Positions 35,327 through 43,054 of a DNA stretch of 64,000 bases are shown in pieces (position 1 is the stretch's first letter; each line of letters opens with the position of its first letter). The notes beneath the pieces were generated by a model. It ran no database searches. It was not told where the DNA came from and saw only the letters and a list, made by a program, of their open reading frames with translations. The DNA is from Chryseobacterium endalhagicum. Lineage in GTDB: Bacteria > Bacteroidota > Bacteroidia > Flavobacteriales > Weeksellaceae. The stretch is from assembly GCF_016745235.1 (NCBI RefSeq), contig NZ_JAELVM010000003.1, positions 620,001-684,000 of the forward strand, written 5' to 3'. A program made the position numbers and the translations under genes.

Positions 35327-36397
35327 TTATCTTCCTCCGGATCTGAAGCCGCCACCTCCGCCGCCGCCAGATCTGAAGCCGCCTCCGCCACCGGAAGAAC
35401 CTCCTCTGAAGCCTCCTGATGAACTTCCGCTGGATCTGAATCCTCCGCTGTCATTGGATCTGAAACCACCGTTATTGTTGTTATTGTAGCTTGGCTGAGA
35501 ATTTGAATTACGGAATCCTCCTGACTGCTGCTGCGGTCTGTAACTTCCATTTGAATTTCCGCTTCTGAAGCCGCCATTGGAATTATTCGTTCTGTATCCT
35601 CCATTGGTCCCGTTTCTGAAACCTCCGTTGGTGCTTCCGCTTCTGAAACCGCCATTATTAGTATTTCGGAATCCATCACTGTTTCTGAATCCATTACTTC
35701 TGGAAGTATTCGTTCTGTACACAGCATTGCTTAAACCAGGATTGCTGAATCCTCCGCCTCCGCTTCTTCTGTAAACCACAGGTCTGTAGCTGTTGCCCCA
35801 GTAGCCGCCGCCATAGCCCCAACCATAACCACCGCCCCAGAACGGGTCATAATATCCACCCCAGTAAGGAGAATATCCATAGCCCCAGTAAGGACTTCCC
35901 CAGCCCATAGAACCGCCCCAGCCCCAGCCGAAAGATCCGCCCCAGCCAAATGATCCACCCCAGCCCCAGCCGCGATTCATGCCCCAATAAGGGCTGTAAC
36001 CGCCGTACCATCCCCAGGGAGATCCCCAGGAATTGTCATAGTAGTTGGTCTGAGACCCTGCAAACGCACCCCAGTCTGAATCCGTAGCATTGGTATTCCA
36101 GTTGTTATCGCTCCAGGTATTATATCTGTTTTCTTGTTCTCTTGAATTATTCTGCGCATTCTGGATTACATTCGAGTCCTGGTAGTAATCGTAATTCTCT
36201 CCCACTCTGTTTCCGCCATCATTGATGATCACCCCTTCTGGCAGCGTATCTTTATTGGGGTCGTAGTATACCCCGTCGGTCTCCGTGTATCCTCCCATCT
36301 GGGCTCCACAAGACACAAGCAGTAATCCGCCTGATATCGCTAAAATCCCTTTGGACTTTAACAGACCGAGCAAATTTTTATGTATATTTCTTTTCAT
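35327..36397 (-). CDS. Lipoprotein with Trp/Tyr/Gly-rich core and GFR repeats
   Basis: 356 residues. Lipoprotein signal ending LLVSC with Cys30. After an acidic stretch (about 35-110) comes a Gly-Trp-Tyr-Ser segment (about 115-205) and then a Gly/Asn/Ser region carrying eleven GFR triplets plus GYR and SYR variants to the last residue. Similar proteins beside proS are sometimes mislabelled vitellogenin in Flavobacteriia. The composition resembles disordered, self-associating (RGG/FG-type) sequences; a role in surface assembly or envelope structure is only inference. First gene of a two-gene operon with the FadL-like barrel. The DNA repeat makes other frames open as well; those are artefacts. 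Confidence 0.8.
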   Translation of the reverse strand: MKRNIHKNLLGLLKSKGILAISGGLLLVSCGAQMGGYTETDGVYYDPNKDTLPEGVIINDGGNRVGENYDYYQDSNVIQNAQNNSREQENRYNTWSDNNWNTNATDSDWGAFAGSQTNYYDNSWGSPWGWYGGYSPYWGMNRGWGWGGSFGWGGSFGWGWGGSMGWGSPYWGYGYSPYWGGYYDPFWGGGYGWGYGGGYWGNSYRPVVYRRSGGGGFSNPGLSNAVYRTNTSRSNGFRNSDGFRNTNNGGFRSGSTNGGFRNGTNGGYRTNNSNGGFRSGNSNGSYRPQQQSGGFRNSNSQPSYNNNNNGGFRSNDSGGFRSSGSSSGGFRGGSSGGGGGFRSGGGGGGGFRSGGR

Positions 36398-36468
36398 GAT
36401 AACGTAAAGATTTTTAATTTAAATTATATTTGCAATCTGTACCAAAAATGTACCAAAATACTGGTAAA

Positions 36469-36496
36469 AAAATCTATCAAAAATAGATTTTTATTT
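36469..36496. promoter_or_regulatory. AT-only inverted repeat between divergent operons
   Basis: AAAAATCTA and TAGATTTTT form a 9-bp stem around TCAAAAA. Beside it lie two GTACCAAAA copies (36439 and 36450) and a TATATTTG -7 match at 36425-36432. It could be an operator or a weak terminator. Confidence 0.35.
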
Positions 36497-36541
36497 TTAG
36501 ATTACAATAATGTACAAAAGTTAAAAAAATTTTAAAAAAGA

Positions 36542-38017
36542 ATGGCAAAATTAACCTCAAGAAGCGAAGATTACAGCAAATGGTATAATGAGTTGGTGGT
36601 AAAAGCTGACTTAGCTGAAAACTCTGGAGTGCGAGGATGCATGGTGATCAAACCATACGGCTATGCAATCTGGGAAAAAATGCGTGATGAAATGGACAAA
36701 AGATTCAAAGAAACAGGTCACGTTAATGCTTATTTCCCGCTTTTTGTGCCCAAGAGCCTCTTTGAGGCAGAAGAGAAGAATGCAGAAGGTTTTGCTAAAG
36801 AATGTGCAGTAGTTACCCATTATAGATTAAAAACAGATCCAGACAATCCACACAAACTGATTGTAGATCCAGATGCCAAATTAGAAGAAGAACTTATTGT
36901 ACGTCCTACTTCTGAAGCCATTATCTGGAATACCTACAAAAACTGGATCCAGTCTTACAGAGATCTTCCGATACTGATCAACCAGTGGGCCAATGTTGTT
37001 CGTTGGGAAATGAGAACACGTCTGTTCCTCAGAACAGCAGAATTCTTATGGCAGGAAGGGCATACGGCACACGCTACCAAAGATGAAGCGATAGAAGAAG
37101 CTGAAAAAATGAATGACGTCTATGCAGATTTTGCAGAGAAGTTCATGGCGATGCCTGTTATCAAAGGATTAAAAACACCGTCTGAAAGATTTGCAGGAGC
37201 AGATGAAACCTACTGTATTGAAGCATTGATGCAGGATGGAAAAGCGCTTCAGGCAGGAACCTCTCACTTCTTAGGCCAGAATTTCGCGAAAGCTTTCGAT
37301 GTAAAATTCACCAACAAAGAAGGAAAGATAGAGCACGCATGGGCAACATCATGGGGTACTTCTACCCGTTTGATGGGAGCTTTAATCATGACCCACTCTG
37401 ATGATTTCGGATTGGTGCTTCCTCCGACTCTGGCTCCGATCCAGGTTGTCATTGTTCCTATCTTTAAAGGAGAAGAGCAGCTGGCACAGATCAGTGAAGT
37501 AGCTCTGGAGATTCAGGCTAAATTAAAAGCAAAAGGAATTTCAGTGAAATTCGATGACGATACGCACAACAAACCAGGCTGGAAATTTGCAGAATACGAA
37601 TTAAAAGGTGTTCCTGTAAGAATTGCCATGGGACCAAGAGATCTTGAGAACAAATCTGTTGAAATTGCCAGAAGAGATAATTTAACAAAAGAAGTTCGTT
37701 CTATAGACGGCTTAGATGCTTACATCGAAGAACTGTTACAGACCATTCAGAAAGATATTTACGAAAAGGCGTTCAACTTCAGAAACGAGAACATTACAAA
37801 AGTAAATACTTACGAAGAGTTCAAGAAGGTTCTTGAAGAAAAAGGAGGCTTCATCTATGCCCATTGGGATGGAACAGCTGAAGAAGAAGAGCAGATCAAG
37901 GATGAAACGAAGGCTACCATCAGATGTATTCCTTTAGATGATGACATTGAAGAGGGTATTTCCCTGGTAAGTGGAAAACCGTCCAAAAGACGTGTATTAT
38001 TCGCAAAAGCGTACTAA
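36542..38017 (+). CDS. proS: Prolyl-tRNA synthetase, archaeal/eukaryotic type
   Basis: 491 residues, the compact ProRS without the bacterial editing insertion. Class II motif 2 region (VVRWEMRTRLFLRTAEFLWQEGHTAH, about 155-180) and motif 3 (GTSTRLMGALIMTHSDDFGLVLPP, about 272-295) are visible, followed by the anticodon-binding domain (about 300-400) and the C-terminal zinc-domain-like extension characteristic of this type. It charges tRNA-Pro. Monocistronic, divergent from the lipoprotein gene. Confidence 0.96.
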   Translation: MAKLTSRSEDYSKWYNELVVKADLAENSGVRGCMVIKPYGYAIWEKMRDEMDKRFKETGHVNAYFPLFVPKSLFEAEEKNAEGFAKECAVVTHYRLKTDPDNPHKLIVDPDAKLEEELIVRPTSEAIIWNTYKNWIQSYRDLPILINQWANVVRWEMRTRLFLRTAEFLWQEGHTAHATKDEAIEEAEKMNDVYADFAEKFMAMPVIKGLKTPSERFAGADETYCIEALMQDGKALQAGTSHFLGQNFAKAFDVKFTNKEGKIEHAWATSWGTSTRLMGALIMTHSDDFGLVLPPTLAPIQVVIVPIFKGEEQLAQISEVALEIQAKLKAKGISVKFDDDTHNKPGWKFAEYELKGVPVRIAMGPRDLENKSVEIARRDNLTKEVRSIDGLDAYIEELLQTIQKDIYEKAFNFRNENITKVNTYEEFKKVLEEKGGFIYAHWDGTAEEEEQIKDETKATIRCIPLDDDIEEGISLVSGKPSKRRVLFAKAY

Positions 38018-38135
38018 TAATTTTTGGTGGATATTCAAAAACTCAACAGAAAATTAAATAAATATTCAAGAAAAGTGACATTTGGACAGATTTTTGTTTA
38101 AATTTATGCAACATTAATCTAAAAAATAATTTATT

Positions 38136-39434
38136 ATGTCTTTAAATGTCATTGATTTAATTAAAGGACAGTTGGGTCCCGCTTTGGTTTCACAAGCAGC
38201 TTCTCAATTTGGAGAAAGTGAATCCGGTATCTCAAAAGCAATTGGAGGTATGCTTCCCGCAGTGCTGGGAGGATTAGCTAATAATTCCGATAACCCGGGA
38301 GTTTTGGATGCAATTTCCAACGCCTCGTCGAGCGGAATTTTAGGAAATCTATTAGGTGGTGCATCCAGCAGCCCTGTAATTTCCACGCTGCTGACCTCTA
38401 TTTTTGGAGATAAAATCAGTGGAATAGTAAATGCTATTGCTACGTACGCAGGAATCAGTAATAATTCTTCGAGTTCATTGCTGAATTTAGTAACAGGAGC
38501 TACGGTAGGTTCTATCGGAAAATATGCTGCTGATAATAATTTAGACAAATCAGGTATTTCAAGCCTGTTAGGTGAGCAGAAAGGAATTGTTTCTTCACTC
38601 CTACCGGCAGGACTTTCCCTGGCATCCTTAAATTTAGGAAGCTGGTTTGGTGGAGGAAGTTCTAATGCAGATGTTGCACCTAGAACAGAAGAACCGAAAA
38701 TAGAAGTTACAAGAAGTACTACAGCTGCAGGAACCAATCCTGACAGAAATAATAATGAAGGCGGAGGTTCAATCTGGAAATGGTTGCTTCCGCTTTTACT
38801 TTTAATTGCCGCAGGATATTTCCTTTGGAAACAATGCGACAAAAAACAAACAACCACTACCACTACAGTTACTGATTCTACAGGATCTGCAACAGATACA
38901 GCTGCTGTAACGACTCCTGCGGACACTTCTGCTTCCACTACAGCAACGCCAGCTGCAAAAACCGATGAAAACATCGATCTTAACGGCGTAATGCTGAAAG
39001 GGTACAAAGGAGGTATGGAAGATCAGATGATTACCTTCCTGAAGTCCGGAAACTACAAAAATGCAGCGGATGATGCAGCATTGAAAGATAAGTGGTATGA
39101 TTTTGACCACGTAAACTTCAAAATGGGAAGTTCTACTGAACTGGAAGCAGGTTCTCAGGGACAGCTTGATAATTTAGTAGCAATTCTGAAAGCATTCCCG
39201 GATGCAAAAATCAAAATCGGCGGTTACACTGATAAAACAGGAAATGAAGCAGCCAACGTAAAACTATCCAAAGCAAGAGCTGAGTTCATCAAAGCGGCTT
39301 TAGGAAAAGCAGGAGTTGGTGCTCAGGTTTTGGAAGCTGAAGGTTACGGAAGTAAATATGCTAAAGTAGATGCTAAAGCTTCTGATGCAGAAAGAGCTGC
39401 AGACAGAAAAATGGCTGTAAGATTTGCCAAATAG
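38136..39434 (+). CDS. DUF937 - transmembrane - OmpA-like envelope protein
   Basis: 432 residues. N-terminal DUF937 domain (about 1-170, small-residue-rich helices), a polar linker, one membrane helix at about 213-231 (WKWLLPLLLLIAAGYFLW), a Thr/Ala-rich linker (about 238-275) and a C-terminal OmpA peptidoglycan-binding domain (about 318-432, with NVKLSKARAEFIKAAL and the terminal KMAVRFAK). With no signal peptide, DUF937 should lie in the cytoplasm and OmpA in the periplasm gripping peptidoglycan. It may connect a cytoplasmic assembly to the wall; function unknown. Confidence 0.85.
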   Translation: MSLNVIDLIKGQLGPALVSQAASQFGESESGISKAIGGMLPAVLGGLANNSDNPGVLDAISNASSSGILGNLLGGASSSPVISTLLTSIFGDKISGIVNAIATYAGISNNSSSSLLNLVTGATVGSIGKYAADNNLDKSGISSLLGEQKGIVSSLLPAGLSLASLNLGSWFGGGSSNADVAPRTEEPKIEVTRSTTAAGTNPDRNNNEGGGSIWKWLLPLLLLIAAGYFLWKQCDKKQTTTTTTVTDSTGSATDTAAVTTPADTSASTTATPAAKTDENIDLNGVMLKGYKGGMEDQMITFLKSGNYKNAADDAALKDKWYDFDHVNFKMGSSTELEAGSQGQLDNLVAILKAFPDAKIKIGGYTDKTGNEAANVKLSKARAEFIKAALGKAGVGAQVLEAEGYGSKYAKVDAKASDAERAADRKMAVRFAK

Positions 39435-39457
39435 ATCTTTAGAATCTTTAAAAATAG

Positions 39458-39488
39458 AGTCCCGGAAGTTAATTTCCGGGATTTTTTC
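39458..39488 (+). terminator. Intrinsic terminator
   Basis: TCCCGGAA (39460-39467) and TTCCGGGA (39474-39481) followed by TTTTTT. Confidence 0.88.
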
Positions 39489-39521
39489 ATCCCCTTACTT
39501 CCGTATTTATATTTATTTAAT

Positions 39522-39544
39522 TAAATTTGTTAGTCATTTCTAAC
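39522..39544 (+). promoter_or_regulatory. Candidate -7 element and overlapping operator of the Nramp gene
   Basis: TAAATTTG at 39522-39529 is a full -7 match. Directly overlapping it is the inverted repeat GTTAG-N6-CTAAC (39529-39544), placed where a repressor would block transcription. A DtxR/MntR-type metal regulator is a reasonable guess because the gene encodes a metal importer. Confidence 0.4.
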
Positions 39545-39548
39545 ATTT

Positions 39549-40880
39549 ATGAATTTTAATATAAACAACGCCTGGCGTAAAGATAAAACTTCCCACTCTC
39601 TGTCCGAAGTATATTCAACGATAAAAGTACCCCGCAAAGGCAATTTCTGGAGAAAATATCTGGCTTTTGCCGGTCCGGGACTTATGATCGCCGTAGGATA
39701 TATGGATCCGGGGAACTGGGCTACAGATATTGCAGGAGGCGCGCAGTTTGGATATACATTGCTTTCGGTGATTCTTATCTCAAATATTTTTGCGATGGTT
39801 TTACAGCATTTATCCGTAAAACTGGGTGTAGTGGCAGAAAGAGACTTGGCCCAGGCCTGCCGTGACCACTTCAACCCTACCACCAATTTTATTTTATGGA
39901 TTTTCTGTGAAATAGCCATTGCCGCGTGTGATCTCGCCGAGGTGATAGGTTCAGCCATTGCATTAAACCTTCTGTTCCATATTCCTCTGACCTGGGGAAT
40001 TGTGATCACTACAGTAGATGTTCTGATCATTCTTTTGCTTCAGGCTAAAGGTTTCAGATGGATCGAGAGTATCGTTGGCGGACTTATTTTCATTATTCTG
40101 GCGTGTTTTATCTATGAAATTGCAATTTCCCAGCCTGCGTTCAAAGAAATCCTTGGAGGTCTTGTTCCTCAAAAAGAAATTATCCAGAATCCGGCTATGC
40201 TCTATATTGCCATAGGAATTCTGGGTGCTACCGTTATGCCCCACAATTTATATCTCCACAGCAGTATTGTGCAGACAAGAGATTACCCGCGTGATCGTGA
40301 AGGAAAGAAAGAAGCGATAAAATTTGCCACATTAGACAGTACCGTTTCGCTGATGCTGGCATTCTTCATCAACGCAGCCATTCTTATTCTGGCGGCGGCT
40401 ACTTTTCATACCACAGGGAACAAGCATGTAGCAGATATCCACGATGCCTACAAAATGCTGACTCCGATCCTTGGTGCTTCTATGGCAAGTATTGCTTTTG
40501 CCATCGCTTTGCTGGCATCCGGACAGAATTCTACGCTTACCGGAACACTTGCAGGGCAGATCGTCATGGAAGGTTTCTTAAATATCCGCCTGAAGCCATG
40601 GCTGAGAAGACTGATCACAAGGCTGATCGCCGTAATTCCGGCTTTAATTGTCACCATTATCTACGGTGAGGAAGGAACAACAGATTTATTGGTATTAAGC
40701 CAGGTTATCTTATCCATGCAGCTTAGCTTTGCAGTGGTTCCTTTGGTGATGTTCACCAATGATAAAGCCAAAATGGGAGAATTCGTCAACAAACCTTTTC
40801 TTAAAGTTATGGTGTGGATTATTTCCATTGTGATTATTGTTTTAAACCTTTATCTGCTGTACCAGACTTTTACAGGATAA
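39549..40880 (+). CDS. Nramp family divalent metal ion transporter
   Basis: 443 residues, eleven or so membrane helices. The two metal-site motifs are intact: DPGN at 53-56 in helix 1 and MPHNLYLHSS from 230 in helix 6. Nramp proteins take up Mn2+, Fe2+ and similar ions with protons. It stands alone, preceded by a -7 element with an overlapping inverted repeat that may bind a metal-sensing repressor, and followed by a tandem-repeat region rather than a clear terminator. Confidence 0.93.
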   Translation: MNFNINNAWRKDKTSHSLSEVYSTIKVPRKGNFWRKYLAFAGPGLMIAVGYMDPGNWATDIAGGAQFGYTLLSVILISNIFAMVLQHLSVKLGVVAERDLAQACRDHFNPTTNFILWIFCEIAIAACDLAEVIGSAIALNLLFHIPLTWGIVITTVDVLIILLLQAKGFRWIESIVGGLIFIILACFIYEIAISQPAFKEILGGLVPQKEIIQNPAMLYIAIGILGATVMPHNLYLHSSIVQTRDYPRDREGKKEAIKFATLDSTVSLMLAFFINAAILILAAATFHTTGNKHVADIHDAYKMLTPILGASMASIAFAIALLASGQNSTLTGTLAGQIVMEGFLNIRLKPWLRRLITRLIAVIPALIVTIIYGEEGTTDLLVLSQVILSMQLSFAVVPLVMFTNDKAKMGEFVNKPFLKVMVWIISIVIIVLNLYLLYQTFTG

Positions 40881-40885
40881 AAAAG

Positions 40886-41142
40886 GTGAATGGTGAATCG
40901 TCAATGGTGAATTTTTTCCAACGGATTATTGACATTTGACTTGCGAAGCAAAAATTGACATTTCACAAAATAATGTGAATGGAGAATCATCAATGGTGAA
41001 TTTCCCCCAACGGATTATTCACATTTGACTTGCGAAGCAAAATTGACAATTCACAAGAATACTGTGAATGGTGAATCGTGAATCGTGAATTTCTCGAGCC
41101 ATAATATTCACTATTCACTTGCGAAGCAAAATTGACCATTCC
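40886..41142 (+). repeat. 89-bp tandem repeat, about 2.9 units, each opening with heptads
   Basis: Units start at 40886, 40975 and 41064, exactly 89 bp apart. Each opens with GTGAATG-type heptamers (GTGAATG, GTGAATC, GTCAATG, GTGAATT in unit 1) and later has ACTTGCGAAGCAAAA, which includes a TTGC/GCAA hairpin, and TTGACATT or ATTCAC, the inverse of the opening. Confidence 0.8.
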
Positions 41143-41188
41143 CCTCCAACACGCTGCGTTTTTTCTGCCTTAATGTCCATATTTTCTA

Positions 41189-41206
41189 TTTGGCAGGTTC
41201 TTTGTC
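41189..41206 (+). promoter_or_regulatory. Sigma-54-like or heat-shock promoter motif before grpE
   Basis: TTGGCAGG, TTCT, TTGT: the GG at 41192-41193 and GT at 41204-41205 have the 10-bp gap of -24/-12 promoters, but the -12 GC is GT. It may instead be a lineage-specific heat-shock element. Confidence 0.3.
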
Positions 41207-41234
41207 AATCATTTCTTTAAATAAATATTGAATT

Positions 41235-41771
41235 ATGGACAATCAGGATATTAACGAAGAAAGCATCAATAATCACGAAGAAAACAACATTCAGAACGAA
41301 GTGGCAGCTGAAGAAAATGTGACAGCAAAACCTTCTGCAGAGGAACTTTTGGCAGACGAAAAAGACCGTTACATCAGATTGTACGCTGAATTCGAAAATT
41401 ATAAAAAAAGAACGGCAAAGGAGAAGATGGAATTCTTCCAGTATGCCAATCAGGATATGATGATTTCTATGCTGGGTATTCTGGATGATTTCGAAAGAGC
41501 TTTAAAGGAAATTGCTAAAAACGGAAATTCATCTGATCTTCAGGGTGTAGAACTGATCTATCAGAAATTTAAGAACAGACTTACCGAAAAAGGCCTAAAA
41601 GCTATGGAAGTAAGAGCAGGTGATGCATTTAATGTAGACTTCCACGAAGCGATCACTCAGATTCCTGCGCCTTCTGAAGAACTGAAAGGTAAAATTGTAG
41701 ACGTTATTGAAACCGGGTATACTTTAAGTGATAAAGTGATCCGTTTTGCAAAAGTAGTAACCGGAAACTAA
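41235..41771 (+). CDS. grpE: Nucleotide exchange factor GrpE
   Basis: 178 residues. An acidic disordered N-terminus (about 1-35), a long coiled-coil helix (about 36-90 with YAEFENYKKRTAKEK) and the C-terminal beta-wing (about 120-178, ending KVIRFAKVVTGN) give the standard GrpE layout. It releases ADP from DnaK as a dimer. First gene of an operon with dnaJ; the 62-bp gap between them is largely a heptad array. dnaK is not in the window. Confidence 0.95.
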   Translation: MDNQDINEESINNHEENNIQNEVAAEENVTAKPSAEELLADEKDRYIRLYAEFENYKKRTAKEKMEFFQYANQDMMISMLGILDDFERALKEIAKNGNSSDLQGVELIYQKFKNRLTEKGLKAMEVRAGDAFNVDFHEAITQIPAPSEELKGKIVDVIETGYTLSDKVIRFAKVVTGN

Positions 41772-41776
41772 AAATA

Positions 41777-41825
41777 TCAATGATCAATGATGAATGGTAA
41801 ATGATCATTCATCAATAATCAATCA
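41777..41825. repeat. Heptad array 3 (seven 7-bp units) between grpE and dnaJ
   Basis: TCAATGA twice, TGAATGG, TAAATGA, TCATTCA, TCAATAA, TCAATCA: exactly 49 bp inside the operon, ending 8 bp before the dnaJ start. TGAATG and CATTCA can pair as a weak hairpin close to the dnaJ ribosome-binding region. Confidence 0.75.
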
Positions 41826-41833
41826 TAAGCATT

Positions 41834-42955
41834 ATGTCAAAAAGAGATTATTACGAAGTTCTTGAGATCAGTAAATCTGCATCGGCCGACGAGATAAAGA
41901 AATCATACCGAAAAATGGCCATCAAATTTCACCCGGATAAAAACCCAGGTGACAAAGAGGCTGAGGAAAAATTTAAGGAAGCTGCAGAGGCCTATGAAGT
42001 ACTGAGCGACGACCAGAAACGTGCGAGATACGACCAGTTCGGACATGCCGGAATGGGCGGAAACGGAGGTTTCGGAGGCGGAGGCTTCGGCGGAGGCATG
42101 AACATGGAAGATATTTTCAGCCAGTTTGGAGATATTTTCGGAGGCGGAGGCTTCGGTGGTTTTGGCGGCGGTGGCGGAGGACGTCAGCAGGTGAAAGGTT
42201 CTAATTTAAGGATCAGAATCAAGCTGAACCTTGAGGAAATGGTGAACGGAACGCAGAAAACCATCAAAGTAAAAAAAATGAAGATGGCAGAAGGTGCCAC
42301 TTCAAAAACATGTCCTACCTGTAACGGTTCCGGTGTTCAGCTTAAAGTGATGAATACGATGTTCGGACAGATGCAGACGCAGACCACCTGTAGTACCTGT
42401 CAGGGAATCGGTAAAGTAGCCGATAAAATTCCTGCAGGAGCCAATGCACAGGGACTGATCAAGGATGAGGAAGAAATCTCCATCAATATTCCGGCAGGAG
42501 CCAGAGACGGTATCCAGCTTAATGTGAGAGGGAAAGGAAATGACGCACCATTTGGTGGAATTCCAGGGGATTTATTGGTAATCATTGAAGAGGAAGTAGA
42601 TAAAACAATTAAGAGAGAAGGAGATAATCTTCACCAGGAACTTTATGTTTCTTTTGCAGAAGCTGCTTTGGGAACCAAAAAAGAAGTGCCTACCGTAGGC
42701 GGTAAAGTGAAAATTACCGTTGATCCGGGAACTCAGTCCGGAAAGATCCTTAGACTGGCTGGAAAAGGGCTTCCAAGCATCGACAGCTATGGTAAAGGTG
42801 ATATGTTCATCCACATCAATGTATGGACCCCACAAAAGCTTACGAAAGACCAGAAGGATTTCTTTGAGAAGCAGATGTCCAGCGGAGAAATGGTGGCAGA
42901 ACCTTCCGGAAAGGAAAAAACTTTCTTTGATAAAGTGAAAGATTTATTCAACTAA
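41834..42955 (+). CDS. dnaJ: Chaperone DnaJ with a single zinc centre
   Basis: 373 residues. J domain at about 4-70 with HPD at 33-35, Gly/Phe linker at about 71-118, a reduced Cys-rich region, then the two beta-barrel substrate domains and C-terminal dimerisation (about 205-360). DnaJ delivers substrates to DnaK and triggers its ATPase. Only two of four CxxCxGxG motifs remain, CPTCNGSG (160-167) and CSTCQGIG (186-193). They correspond to motifs 2 and 3, which make zinc centre II in E. coli DnaJ; the places of motifs 1 and 4 (centre I) have no cysteine. Downstream of grpE in one operon. Confidence 0.95.
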   Translation: MSKRDYYEVLEISKSASADEIKKSYRKMAIKFHPDKNPGDKEAEEKFKEAAEAYEVLSDDQKRARYDQFGHAGMGGNGGFGGGGFGGGMNMEDIFSQFGDIFGGGGFGGFGGGGGGRQQVKGSNLRIRIKLNLEEMVNGTQKTIKVKKMKMAEGATSKTCPTCNGSGVQLKVMNTMFGQMQTQTTCSTCQGIGKVADKIPAGANAQGLIKDEEEISINIPAGARDGIQLNVRGKGNDAPFGGIPGDLLVIIEEEVDKTIKREGDNLHQELYVSFAEAALGTKKEVPTVGGKVKITVDPGTQSGKILRLAGKGLPSIDSYGKGDMFIHINVWTPQKLTKDQKDFFEKQMSSGEMVAEPSGKEKTFFDKVKDLFN

Positions 42956-42958
42956 AAT

Positions 42959-42991
42959 ATAAAAAGAGGCTTTTGTTAGTCTCTTTTTTTG
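42959..42991 (+). terminator. Intrinsic terminator of grpE-dnaJ
   Basis: AAAGAG and CTCTTT around a ten-base loop, followed by a T run. Confidence 0.75.
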
Positions 42992-42994
42992 GTT

Positions 42995-43041
42995 ATAAAC
43001 GTATCGGCGCGGCTTCTTCGAAGCCGCGCCGATACGTTTAT
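42995..43041. repeat. Perfect 22-bp inverted repeat, GC-rich, 3-base loop
   Basis: Arms 42995-43016 and 43020-43041 are exact inverted complements around TTC; the core GGCGCGGCTTC is strikingly GC-rich against the local AT-rich DNA. It lies between convergent dnaJ and the DUF808 gene and could end transcription from both sides, or be a REP-type dispersed palindrome. Confidence 0.85.
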
Positions 43042-43054
43042 TTATATCAAATTT

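Larger units (their letters stand above)
40881..41234. other. Repeat region between Nramp and grpE
   Basis: 354 bp without a gene: the 89-bp tandem repeat (40886-41142) and the grpE promoter region. No other gene or RNA seen. Confidence 0.75.

Noticed and set aside
35305..35727. 140-codon open frame rich in Glu, Ser and Ala
   Set aside because: It is another frame of the GFR-repeat gene; the DNA repeat keeps several frames open.
38204..39007. 267-codon antisense frame within the DUF937-OmpA gene
   Set aside because: Antisense to a well-supported gene, with no family resemblance; long only because of composition.
40886..41142. CRISPR array
   Set aside because: The 89-bp units are contiguous with no unique spacers, and no cas genes are present.
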